From contig CAZAWR010000005.1 in assembly GCA_964488865.1 (NCBI GenBank), positions 124,001 to 188,000 of the forward strand: a stretch of DNA of 64,000 nucleotides, read 5' to 3'. This DNA is from MWCO01 sp964488865. Lineage in GTDB: Bacteria; Myxococcota_A; Polyangia; Polyangiales; Polyangiaceae. The notes beneath the pieces were generated by a model. The model did no database searches and was not told the origin of the DNA. It saw only the letters and a program-made list of their open reading frames with translations. The position numbers and the translations under genes were made by a program. Below are positions 8,185-15,947 of the stretch, piece after piece. The stretch's first letter is position 1. Every line of letters starts with the position of its first letter.

Positions 8185-9828
8185 ATGAAGCTGAACCTAC
8201 CGCTCTGGCTCATTGCCGTTCTCGGTGCGTCGGTCGTTCACGGTTGCTCGACCTCCGGTGACACGGACGCGCGACCCCCGGGCCCCACGTGGGACGGTGG
8301 GGCCGACGCAGCGGACGCAGCGTGCGCAACGAAAACATGTGCATCGCTGGGCGCGCAGTGCGGGACGGTGCCCGATGGGTGCGACTCGGTCCTCGCGTGT
8401 GGTGCTTGCCCGACCGGGCAAACGTGTGGGGGAGGGGGGCCGAACCTCTGTGGCACCCAGGACTGCGAGCCGAGAACGTGCGTGCAACTCGGCGCCTCCT
8501 GCGGCTTCATCTCGGATGGCTGCAGCGAAGCGATCAACTGCGGCGATTGCGAACCGCCTGCCACCTGTGCAGGCGGCGGGGTCCCCAATGCGTGCGGAAC
8601 GACTGGAACCGGCGGGTCAGGTGGGTCTGGCGGGTCCGGAGGAACCGGCGCGACAGGTGGATCAGGCGGCACGGGCGGCACCGGGGGCACCGGCGGCACG
8701 GGTGGCACGGGCGGCACCGGCGGCACCGGCGGCACGGGTGGCACGGGCGGAGATCCTTGTCCCGACACCTGGGCCACCGATGCGGCCGACGCCCTAAGTG
8801 GCGTCACCCTCGACCCCGGCGGGCGAGCCTATGCCGTCGGCGCGCACGGAACCTCCGGGTGGGTTGGTGCGTTCGACCGATGCTCGGGCGCATTGGAGAC
8901 GTCGGTCCTCGTCGACGCTCCGGGCGCGAACAGCACGCGCGTATCCAAAGCGGCCCTTCGAGGATCCCAGCTCGCCATCGTGGGGACTTCGGTCCTCCCC
9001 GGCGACCCAGGACAAGGTGTGCTTGCCGTGCTCGACAAGAACTCGCTGGCCGCTTCCTTCACCGTGAACCTCGACGGAGGCCCCAACCGAGACGAAGGCT
9101 GGGGCATCACCTTCGACGACAACGGCATGCTCTGGATCGCTGGCAGCAACCATGTCGACACGCAAGGTGGCGTCTGGGGCATCAAGGCCGACACCTCCGG
9201 TCATGCGTGCGGCTTCACCGTCTCCCCGGACGTGGGGCTTGGTCGCGCGATCGTGGACGGCGGCGCTCATGTGTATGTGCTTGGAACGCGCAACGCCGGC
9301 TCCGTCGCCTTCCGGTTCGACATCAACAGCTCCGATTGCGCGGTCCAGGGGCCCTGTCCCTGCGCGCCCAACGGCGCCTCCGTCGAGGTGAAGACAGGAA
9401 CCGCCTACACGGAGCCTCGCGCGGGTGTGCTCGTCGGCACCACCCTCTACATGGCAGGCTTCGGTCTCGAGGCCGCGGGCTCCGACTACCACGCGTTCGT
9501 GGCGAGCGTCGACGTCACCACCGGCGCGCTCATCCATACCTTCACGTGGAACCCTTCGGCCCGGTTCGATGCCTTCTTCGGGATCGCCTCCGACGGCGCC
9601 CACGTCTTCGTGGCCGGCGGCAGTGACTACGACGGTGTGTCCTGGTCCTCGGCCACGGCAATCGTGGCGGCGCTGCCCATGGATCTGGCGGCGTTCTCGT
9701 GGACGAGAGTGCCGACGGGGTTGCGAATCGCGATGCAGGTGGCAGCGGACGATGCCCTCTACGTCTCGGGGACCACCGGCGCACAGGGCAGACTCATTCG
9801 TTGCACCCTGGGCGGCGAATGTCCGTGA
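8185..9828 (+). CDS. Cys-rich lipoprotein with Gly-Thr linker and propeller-like C-terminal domain
   Basis: This 547-residue protein has a lipoprotein signal ending in VVHGC (residue 21). Two Cys-rich modules follow (about 46-95 and 95-135), each with a pattern like CxSLGxxCGxxxDGC...CGxC. A linker of about 60 residues is made of repeated GGTGGT units. The C-terminal ~350 residues contain repeated strands such as DPGGRAYAVGAHG, DDNGMLWIAGSN and DGAHVYVLGT, which look like SBBP/Kelch-type propeller blades. This architecture is characteristic of myxobacterial surface proteins. The ribosome site AGGAAACC precedes the ATG. Function unknown. Confidence 0.9.
   Translation: MKLNLPLWLIAVLGASVVHGCSTSGDTDARPPGPTWDGGADAADAACATKTCASLGAQCGTVPDGCDSVLACGACPTGQTCGGGGPNLCGTQDCEPRTCVQLGASCGFISDGCSEAINCGDCEPPATCAGGGVPNACGTTGTGGSGGSGGSGGTGATGGSGGTGGTGGTGGTGGTGGTGGTGGTGGTGGDPCPDTWATDAADALSGVTLDPGGRAYAVGAHGTSGWVGAFDRCSGALETSVLVDAPGANSTRVSKAALRGSQLAIVGTSVLPGDPGQGVLAVLDKNSLAASFTVNLDGGPNRDEGWGITFDDNGMLWIAGSNHVDTQGGVWGIKADTSGHACGFTVSPDVGLGRAIVDGGAHVYVLGTRNAGSVAFRFDINSSDCAVQGPCPCAPNGASVEVKTGTAYTEPRAGVLVGTTLYMAGFGLEAAGSDYHAFVASVDVTTGALIHTFTWNPSARFDAFFGIASDGAHVFVAGGSDYDGVSWSSATAIVAALPMDLAAFSWTRVPTGLRIAMQVAADDALYVSGTTGAQGRLIRCTLGGECP
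8600..8755 (+). repeat. GGT/GGC-rich low-complexity repeat encoding Gly-Thr linker
   Basis: This stretch is a degenerate tandem array of 9-base units (ggcggcacg / ggcaccggc / ggtggcacg) encoding Gly-Gly-Thr repeats between the Cys-rich head and the propeller-like domain of the surrounding lipoprotein. Such arrays can change length by replication slippage without shifting the frame. Confidence 0.85.
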
Positions 9829-9831
9829 GCC

Positions 9832-11187
9832 CTAACCGTCCCGCAATCCGAACCGCTTGATCTTGTAAAGCAGCGCCCGGCGCGAAAGCCCGAGCGCCTC
9901 CGCCGTCCGGGTCCGATTGCCCCCCAGCGCTGCCAGCGTCTTCTGGATCAAGTCGCGCTCCACGTCCTCCAACAGGACTCCCGCACGCACCCCCGTCCCC
10001 GCCGACGGCTCCGGCTCCTGCTGCGCGCAAAGGTCACGAAGGGCAGGGGGCAAGTGCTCCGCACGAATCTCCCCGTCCCCCGCAAACAACAACGCCCGCT
10101 CCAGCACGTTCGCAAGCTCGCGCACGTTCCCCGGCCACTCATGCCGCGTGAGCGCGCTCGCCACCTGCGCCGACAATCGAGGATCCCCCTCGGGCTTGAG
10201 TCGCCGAAGTAGGTGCTGCGCCGTGGGTAGCACGTCTTCGCGTCGCGCTCGCAACGGCGGTAGCACGATCTCTACCACCGCCAGCCGATAGTACAAATCC
10301 TCGCGCAAGCGGCCCGCCGCGATCTCGGCCGTGGGGATCCGGTTGGTGGCCGCCACCACCCGGATGTCCGTGCGCACCGGCACCACGCCACCCACTCGCT
10401 CGAAACACCTCTCCTGCAACACCCGCAGCAGCTTCGCCTGCAAGTGCGGCTGCATCTCCGCGACCTCGTCCAAGAAAATCGTGCCGCCATCCGCCAGCTC
10501 GAACCGCCCACGGCGCCGAGCCTCCGCGCCCGTGAACGACCCCTTCTCGTGACCGAACAGCTCGCTCTCCAGCACCCCCTCCGCCACCGCCGCGCAGTTC
10601 ATCGCCACGAACGGGCCGTCGCGACGCACCGACAGGTCATGGATCGCTCGCGCCACGACCTCCTTACCCGTCCCGCTCTCCCCGCGCACGAGCACCGTCG
10701 CCGCAGAACGCGCGGCCAGCCGGATCGTCTCCCTCGCCTGGCGCATCGACGGGCTAATGCCCACCAGCGATCGCGGCTCGTCCTCCTCCCCGGCCGAGAG
10801 CGCGACGCGCGGAAAAGGGCCAGGGCGGTCGAGCAAGTCGAGCGCGACGGCGCGAAGCTCCTCGATGTCGATCGGCTTCTCGAGGAAGTCCCGCGCCCCG
10901 AGCTTCATCGCCTCCACCGCAGCGCGCACGTCCCCGTGCGCCGTCACCACGACCACGGGCAACTCCGGGAGTACGTCGTGGATCTTCCGCAGCGCTCCGA
11001 TACCGTCGAGCCGCGGCATGCGAAGGTCCAGAAGGAGCAAGTCCGGGGGCGACCCGATCGCCTCCCGCACCGCTTCCTCACCGTCCACCGCATAGCGGCA
11101 TTGCATGCCGATCCCTTCGAGCGCTGCACCCAGCATTCGTCTGTGTGCCGCCTCGTCGTCGGCCACGAGCGCCGTCCTATCCTTCAC
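9832..11187 (-). CDS. NtrC-family sigma54-dependent response regulator (ZraR-like)
   Basis: Three domains in order: a receiver (1-120) with the acidic pair DDE near 10-12, phosphoacceptor Asp54 in LLLDLRMP, and Lys in LEKPID; an AAA+ sigma54 activator domain with Walker A GESGTGKE and the sigma54-contact loop GSFTGA; and a Fis-type helix-turn-helix at the end (GNRTRTAEALGLSRRALLYK). Length is 451 residues. The GTG at 11187 is preferred because the receiver fold begins at once and AGGAGC lies upstream; it overlaps the kinase stop codon by 11 bases, indicating translational coupling. It should activate sigma54 promoters when phosphorylated by the kinase encoded just upstream. A matching promoter lies ahead of the operon. 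Confidence 0.95.
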   Translation of the reverse strand: MKDRTALVADDEAAHRRMLGAALEGIGMQCRYAVDGEEAVREAIGSPPDLLLLDLRMPRLDGIGALRKIHDVLPELPVVVVTAHGDVRAAVEAMKLGARDFLEKPIDIEELRAVALDLLDRPGPFPRVALSAGEEDEPRSLVGISPSMRQARETIRLAARSAATVLVRGESGTGKEVVARAIHDLSVRRDGPFVAMNCAAVAEGVLESELFGHEKGSFTGAEARRRGRFELADGGTIFLDEVAEMQPHLQAKLLRVLQERCFERVGGVVPVRTDIRVVAATNRIPTAEIAAGRLREDLYYRLAVVEIVLPPLRARREDVLPTAQHLLRRLKPEGDPRLSAQVASALTRHEWPGNVRELANVLERALLFAGDGEIRAEHLPPALRDLCAQQEPEPSAGTGVRAGVLLEDVERDLIQKTLAALGGNRTRTAEALGLSRRALLYKIKRFGLRDG

Positions 11188-12628
11188 GGCTTGCGCTCCT
11201 CGGCCACCGCGCCCGCACCAAGGCCCCCCCACCCGGCGAGCCATCGATCTCGAGCGTCCCCCCGTGGTCCTCCACAGCTCGCTGCGCCAGCGCAAGCCCC
11301 AGCCCCAGACCGTCCGGCTTGGTCGAATGGAACGGACGAAGCACCCCTTCGCGATCCTCCACCGAGATCCCTGGCCCTTCGTCCTCCACCTCGAACTCGA
11401 ACGAGTCCGAATCCTTGTCGTGCGAGAACCGAACGTGGACCACTCCCCCCTCCGGTGACGCCTCGATCGCGTTCGTGATCAGGTTGACGATCAGGTCGCG
11501 GAGCCGATCGATGTCGATCATCCCCTCCGGCCCAGGTGAGTCCGGCAGGTCCAGCCGCAACGCCAGCTTCCTCGAGGCCACGTCAGGCGCCAGCAACGCA
11601 GCCACCCGTCGCACGACCTCCGCCGGGCGCCCCGGTTGCGGATGCACGGCGGCCGGACGCGCGAACTGGCGAAGCCCGTCCACCCGTCGGGTGATGCTGT
11701 CCAGCTCGCTCACCATCAGGTTCGCATACTCCGCCTCGGCCGAGCCCGCCTCCAACTTCTCCGCGATGAGCTGCGAGAACCCTCGCAGCGACCCGATCGG
11801 GTTCTTCATCTCGTGCGCGAGTCCCCCCGCCACCAAGCTCAGCCGCTCGAGGTACCGAGCCCGCTCGTCCGCAATCGCAAGCGCCTGCTGCACCTCCGCG
11901 TGCCGTCGCATTTGGCGCTGGTGACGGCCGAGCGCGAGCCCCAGCGCGAGCAACACCAACCCCCCTGCCGCCCCCTGAAACAGCACCGACCTGCGAATCC
12001 GAAGGTACGGCGTCGCGTCCAGCGCGAGGGCCACACGATAGGTCCCATCGAGCCCCGTCGATGGCCCGCCCGCACAACCGTGGCCGCCCGAGGACTCGTC
12101 CGCCGCACAGCACGAAGGCCGCTCTGCTGGCGACGGCAGCACCGCGGCTACCACGGGCGCCTTGGCATGCGCGCCGCAACCTGGGGCCGAACCCGAGCCG
12201 GCTTCTCCCGGCACCTCGAGGCAACCCAGCGTCTCGATGCGCACCGGGCCCGTCACCACGAGGGTCGTCCCCAGCGTGCGCAACCCAGCCTGCATCCCAC
12301 CCACGTTCGGGACCGTTCCGTGCGAGAACCGCACCGCGCCGTCCTCGCGCTCGAGCAACACGCCCTCCACGTCCTTGCTGCTCGCGATTTCGCGCAGCAC
12401 CTCGTCCAGTCGCTCCCGTCGTGCTGCCCCGTAGCGTGCCACGTTGCGAAGCTCTGTCGCCACCATGCGCTGCAAGGTGTTGCTGCGGTCGGTCATCATG
12501 CGCTGCACGTGGTCCAGGCCGGACCACGTTTGCCAGCCTACGAGCAGGGCGATGGTGGCGAGGAGAAGGGCGACGCCAGCGGCGCCGGGACTCCAGCCCG
12601 GGGGCTTGGGGGGCTGGGGATGCTGCAT
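11177..12628 (-). CDS. ZraS-like membrane sensor histidine kinase with Cys/His-rich periplasmic insert
   Basis: The protein has 483 residues. TM1 is at about 17-35, a periplasmic domain at 36-212, TM2 at 213-235 and a short cytoplasmic helix at 240-262. HisKA follows with phospho-His272 in GGLAHEMKNP, then an HATPase domain with NLITNAIEA (N box), DEGPGIS and GLGLGLAL. The overall layout matches the Zn/Pb-responsive ZraS/HydH kinases. The periplasmic domain contains Cys136, Cys151, Cys173, Cys174 and Cys185, with His154 and His183, which could bind a metal or form disulfides. The gene lies 18 bp after the Cys-rich lipoprotein gene and overlaps the regulator gene. Metal sensing is inferred from family resemblance and these residues. 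Confidence 0.94.
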   Translation of the reverse strand: MQHPQPPKPPGWSPGAAGVALLLATIALLVGWQTWSGLDHVQRMMTDRSNTLQRMVATELRNVARYGAARRERLDEVLREIASSKDVEGVLLEREDGAVRFSHGTVPNVGGMQAGLRTLGTTLVVTGPVRIETLGCLEVPGEAGSGSAPGCGAHAKAPVVAAVLPSPAERPSCCAADESSGGHGCAGGPSTGLDGTYRVALALDATPYLRIRRSVLFQGAAGGLVLLALGLALGRHQRQMRRHAEVQQALAIADERARYLERLSLVAGGLAHEMKNPIGSLRGFSQLIAEKLEAGSAEAEYANLMVSELDSITRRVDGLRQFARPAAVHPQPGRPAEVVRRVAALLAPDVASRKLALRLDLPDSPGPEGMIDIDRLRDLIVNLITNAIEASPEGGVVHVRFSHDKDSDSFEFEVEDEGPGISVEDREGVLRPFHSTKPDGLGLGLALAQRAVEDHGGTLEIDGSPGGGALVRARWPRSASREG

Positions 12629-12646
12629 GCTCGACGGTATCCTAGA

Positions 12647-13219
12647 TCAGTTCGTGGGCTGCATGCCTTCCATGCCTGCGCCGCACTTGCTGCCAGCCAT
12701 GGGGCAGCCGCCGCCGGCCTTGGCGCAACCGCAACCGCCCGCCTTGGCGCAGCCACCCTCGGCGCCGCACCCGCAGCCGCCGCCCGTCTTGCCGCAGCCG
12801 CCACCGGCCTTGGCGCAACCGCCGGCCTTGCCGCACTCGCAGGCTCCGCCGTCCTTCGCGCACTCACACGGTCCGCCGTTCGCGCAGTCGCAACCGCCGG
12901 CCTTGCCGCACTCGCAGGCTCCACCGTTCTTCGCGCACTCACAGGACCCGCCGTTCGCGCAGTCGCAACCACCGGCCTTACCGCAGTCGCAACCGCCGGC
13001 CTTGGCCGCGCATCCGCACTCCCCTGTCGCGGCCTTGTCGCACTTGCCGTCCCCGTCGCTGTCCACGAACCCAGAGCACTTCTTTGCCGTCGCTTCGGCC
13101 GCTACCGGCGTGGCGCTCTCACCCATATGGGCAGAATCATGTTCGGCGCATCCGACGACGAGCGCCAGAATCGCAAACAACATGGCAGCGAGAATCGAGA
13201 GGTTCATTCGATGGGTCAT
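12647..13219 (-). CDS. Cysteine-rich (metallothionein-like) lipoprotein in two-component operon
   Basis: The chosen ATG (13219) has GGAG 8 bases upstream and a lipoprotein signal ending in LVVGC at residue 24. The 190-residue protein contains 28 cysteines, ten of them CXC pairs, mostly as Cys-Asp-Cys or Cys-Glu-Cys between Gly-Gly turns and Lys. Residues 80-104 and 105-129 are a tandem 25-residue repeat differing at two positions. A thrombospondin-type-3-like calcium motif (DSDGDGKCD) lies at 53-61. Such composition suggests a lipid-anchored periplasmic or surface metal sink. It is the first gene of an operon with the ZraSR-like pair, in the position where enterobacteria carry the Zn-binding chaperone ZraP, but it has no ZraP-like sequence. 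The function is inferred. Confidence 0.88.
   Translation of the reverse strand: MTHRMNLSILAAMLFAILALVVGCAEHDSAHMGESATPVAAEATAKKCSGFVDSDGDGKCDKAATGECGCAAKAGGCDCGKAGGCDCANGGSCECAKNGGACECGKAGGCDCANGGPCECAKDGGACECGKAGGCAKAGGGCGKTGGGCGCGAEGGCAKAGGCGCAKAGGGCPMAGSKCGAGMEGMQPTN
12833..12982 (-). repeat. Tandem 75-bp repeat inside the Cys-rich lipoprotein gene
   Basis: Two adjacent 75-base units encode the 25-residue repeats GKAGGCDCANGG(S/P)CEC plus AK(N/D)GGACEC. They differ in protein at only two positions, which points to recent in-frame duplication of a metal-ligand unit. Confidence 0.85.
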
Positions 13220-13257
13220 GGGGTGTCTCCGTGATGGTCTGTGGACAGCATCCCTGA

Positions 13258-13273
13258 TGCCGGAATCGTGCCA
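13258..13273 (-). promoter_or_regulatory. Sigma54 (-24/-12) promoter of the Cys-rich/sensor/regulator operon
   Basis: On the minus strand the sequence is TGGCACG-ATTC-CGGCA, against the sigma54 consensus TGGCACG-N4-TTGCA. The -24 element is perfect, the GG-to-GC spacing is exact, and the -12 GC is present. The predicted start site near 13247 leaves a leader of about 28 bases before the ATG at 13219. The operon encodes its own sigma54 activator, which supports autoregulation. Confidence 0.75.
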
Positions 13274-13323
13274 CCCGAGGATCTGGGCGTGGCGGCAGGA
13301 TATCGCAAGGGGGCAATCGGTCG

Positions 13324-13384
13324 GTGCGCACGCTTTGCGCACTGGTCGCGGAAACCGACCGGCGCGTTGCGCCGATCGTGCGCA
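13324..13384 (-). promoter_or_regulatory. Candidate enhancer (activator-binding) palindromes upstream of the sigma54 promoter
   Basis: A perfect inverted repeat GTGCGCA-N5-TGCGCAC (13324-13342) is followed by a second palindrome CGGCGC-GTT-GCGCCG (13360-13374) and a further GTGCGCA half site (13378-13384). They lie about 75-135 bases upstream of the predicted start site, which is the usual range for NtrC-class activator sites. Confidence 0.5.
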
Positions 13385-13435
13385 GTTGCGTCTTCAGCCT
13401 GAGGTGGAGGAAGGGTCAGACAGGAGGGGAGGGAA

Positions 13436-15274
13436 TCACTTGAGCTCGCCGGTGAACGTGCCGCTCACGTTGCCCGCACCACCCGCATCCTCGCCCCACT
13501 GGCCGAGCCACTTCCCATCGCTGAGCGTGTGGGCGATGTTGTTGATGTCGATGTCCGTGGCGGTGCAGGTGCCCGCCAGCTTGAGCGTTCCTTCGGTCTT
13601 GATGAAGCCGGAGATCTGGCTGTCAAGGGTGTCCCCCGCGAGGGTAATGCCCATGGTGCAGTACTGCGCCAGATCTTGCGCCGAAATGGCGGTAATCGTC
13701 TCGTGCAACCATGCCCCCACCGCGTCGCAATTCACCCAGTCCTGGATCATGTCGGCTGTGCTCGTGTACCCGAAGAGCGGCAGCAAGCCGTTGAGATAGA
13801 TGTATTGGATCAGCTTGCCGTAGGACAGCTTGAACTCGTGCTCGGGGATCGTGACGTAGATGTCGTCCACCGAGAGGTTCGCGTTGGTCTGCAGCGAAGT
13901 GAGGCCAACATCGGCGAGGTTGAACTTATAGACGTTCTCGACGCCATCCATGTCGTGCAGAAGAACTTCCATCTCCATGAGGCGATGGGTCATGGGCTGC
14001 GCGGTGTCAGAACCTTCTTGCACGTTGAGCTGGGAGTAGATCTTGGCCTTGTTGATGGCGCGCGCGAGATCCCCGGCCATGTTCGCGAAGGCCAGCACGC
14101 CTTCGGGGATGTACTGCTTCATCAGATCGTTGATCTGATTCTGGACGAGCGGAGCGACGGTCTCCCACGCCCCGCAGCCTCCCCAGAAGCGGGGCTGGCC
14201 GCCCTGCCAGGTTGTCATGTTCTGCTGGCACACCGCCCCAATGTCGCCCCAGCCATGGTTGATCTGGCTGCAGGTGTCGAAGTCCTCACCCGTCTCGCAC
14301 TCCCAGTGGCAGGTCTGTCGCATAAGGAAGTCCGTGACGAACGCACCCGGGTCTTCGCCGTACCACTCGTTCGCCATGTCGCAGCCGCCGTCCGGCGCCT
14401 TGTCGTCCGTGAGCTCGTCGAGAATGTCCACCGCGAGCTCCACTGACTCAGGAAGCGTGCCCCCGAAGTCCAGCTGGTTCGTCAGGTCGTACGTGCCAAG
14501 CACCGGACCCGGCCAGTCCAGATCCGCGAGCGCCACCTTGACCTTCGTCTCCTGGGACTGCACCACCCCGATCCCGTCCACGCAACCGAACGCCCGGATG
14601 TTCGGTCCCACCTTGCCCGTGACCGTCACCGCGTAGTCGTTCGCCACGTTCAGCGCCACGAACGCCGTCGTGTCGTTGATTGTCGCCAACGCCGGCGATG
14701 TCGTCATCAGCGGGGTCGGAATGTTGTCCGGATCGACGTTCGCGCATGTGATCCCCTTGTGAAGCGCCGGGACCAAGCCTTCGAGCGTGAGCTCGCCGAG
14801 GTACGCCATCGACACGCCGATGCTGCCGATGGGCTGATCGGATACCGCGACCTGGAACGAGATCGGCGTTCCTCCGTTCGTGGGCGGCGTGACCGTCACC
14901 TCGAACGTCGTGTTCTGCTGGCCTGCCGTCAGCGTCACACTCGCGTCGCCGTTGCCATTCGTGGTCGCTCGCGTGGCCCCGAGCTTCGATCCACCCGCCT
15001 CGCCTACGATCAAGTAGTCGATGGGCGCGTTCGCAATGCCCGCGTCGCTCTTGTTCCCGTCGACGTAACGGATAGCGAGGTCCGCGGCCTGACCGAACTG
15101 CAGCGTCTGACTTTGGTTCGCCACGAACACGAGCTTCGGCGCCGCGTTGGGATCGGGCTTGTACGTAGGATTGGTCGTCTCCTCAGAGTTGCCGTCGTCG
15201 CCGCCGCAACCGGCCACGCCGAAGCCGACGATAAGAGATGCGCCAATGATGCTGGAAAGAATGCGCCACTTCAT
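13436..15274 (-). CDS. Lipoprotein with Ig-like domain
   Basis: The frame extends upstream, but the Met at 15274 gives a classical lipoprotein signal (KWR, hydrophobic core, VAGC). After a short acidic linker, residues about 45-145 (KLVFVANQSQTLQFGQAADL ... DASVTLTAG) look like a bacterial Ig-like domain of the Big_1/invasin type. The remaining ~450 residues have several Cys (for example CHWECETGEDFDTC and GCGAWE) and no recognisable catalytic motif. Length is 612 residues. The protein is an envelope-anchored or surface protein of unknown role. Its 3' end faces the sigma54-controlled operon, in the same direction and 216 bp away. Confidence 0.88.
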   Translation of the reverse strand: MKWRILSSIIGASLIVGFGVAGCGGDDGNSEETTNPTYKPDPNAAPKLVFVANQSQTLQFGQAADLAIRYVDGNKSDAGIANAPIDYLIVGEAGGSKLGATRATTNGNGDASVTLTAGQQNTTFEVTVTPPTNGGTPISFQVAVSDQPIGSIGVSMAYLGELTLEGLVPALHKGITCANVDPDNIPTPLMTTSPALATINDTTAFVALNVANDYAVTVTGKVGPNIRAFGCVDGIGVVQSQETKVKVALADLDWPGPVLGTYDLTNQLDFGGTLPESVELAVDILDELTDDKAPDGGCDMANEWYGEDPGAFVTDFLMRQTCHWECETGEDFDTCSQINHGWGDIGAVCQQNMTTWQGGQPRFWGGCGAWETVAPLVQNQINDLMKQYIPEGVLAFANMAGDLARAINKAKIYSQLNVQEGSDTAQPMTHRLMEMEVLLHDMDGVENVYKFNLADVGLTSLQTNANLSVDDIYVTIPEHEFKLSYGKLIQYIYLNGLLPLFGYTSTADMIQDWVNCDAVGAWLHETITAISAQDLAQYCTMGITLAGDTLDSQISGFIKTEGTLKLAGTCTATDIDINNIAHTLSDGKWLGQWGEDAGGAGNVSGTFTGELK

Positions 15275-15846
15275 GGGGGGGTCCTCCTCGAGGCGCGTTC
15301 GCCTCGGTCTCGATCCGCTAACCATACATCATTCTGGCGTACATGAAACCCAAACCGGGTCGTTTCGGACGTCACGTGCGACCCAGCGGCGACTCCCCGT
15401 TCGCATTCCCGCGGGGCCGCGTACCGTCCCGCCGAAGGACTCTGCAATGCCATACCCCTACGCTCTCTGCATGGAGGACTTGGACCCAGCGGTCGCTCGC
15501 TTCCTTCGTTGCGTCGCTTTGCCCGAAAGACAGCCCGGGCTTCGAGGGCTCTCCGACGGATCCTTGGTCTGGCAGATCGCGGGAGCCATTGCGTGCGAGC
15601 TGTGCGTGTCCGCCGATGAACGGTTGATCCTGTTCCGTGCGAACGGCAAGGCGGCCCGCCTATCAGGTGGGTGGCGCTCCTCCTGGAGGGGTGGACGCGC
15701 AACCGTCGCCACGCAGTTTCATTCATCCGCACAAGCAACAAACCATCTGCGGTTCTCTGCGCAATCTGCTGCCAACTCCGATGGCCCCGGATCTGGGGAG
15801 AACACCGCCCCTGGCCGGGTCCCCGCGGTTCTGCTACGCAAGTCCG
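15275..15846 (+). other. 572-bp stretch between divergent lipoprotein genes; one weak ORF
   Basis: This region separates two oppositely directed lipoprotein genes and should hold both promoters. The only coding candidate is the small frame listed at 15447. No RNA gene, repeat or clear promoter consensus was recognised. Confidence 0.5.
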
Positions 15847-15947
15847 ATGCTCGAGGTACTGTCTCGCGGTTCCGGGGACCCAACCTGGCTTCGCTCGATT
15901 TCGTATGCCCTTCTCTTTGGACTCGCCGCTTGCTCCGCATCCGGTGA
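15447..15947 (+). CDS. Doubtful hypothetical protein
   Basis: A frame of 166 codons starts at an ATG with GAAGGA 7 bases upstream. The first ~75 residues (for example SLVWQIAGAIACELCVSADE) look protein-like, but the rest becomes Arg/Ser-rich and overlaps the next lipoprotein gene by 100 bases in another frame. It may be a short real gene, a decayed gene or chance. No family was recognised. Confidence 0.25.
   Translation: MPYPYALCMEDLDPAVARFLRCVALPERQPGLRGLSDGSLVWQIAGAIACELCVSADERLILFRANGKAARLSGGWRSSWRGGRATVATQFHSSAQATNHLRFSAQSAANSDGPGSGENTAPGRVPAVLLRKSDARGTVSRFRGPNLASLDFVCPSLWTRRLLRIR

Noticed and set aside
8289..9626. 445-codon frame overlapping the Gly-linker lipoprotein
   Set aside because: Made of Arg/His-rich low-complexity sequence created by the repetitive linker in a shifted frame.
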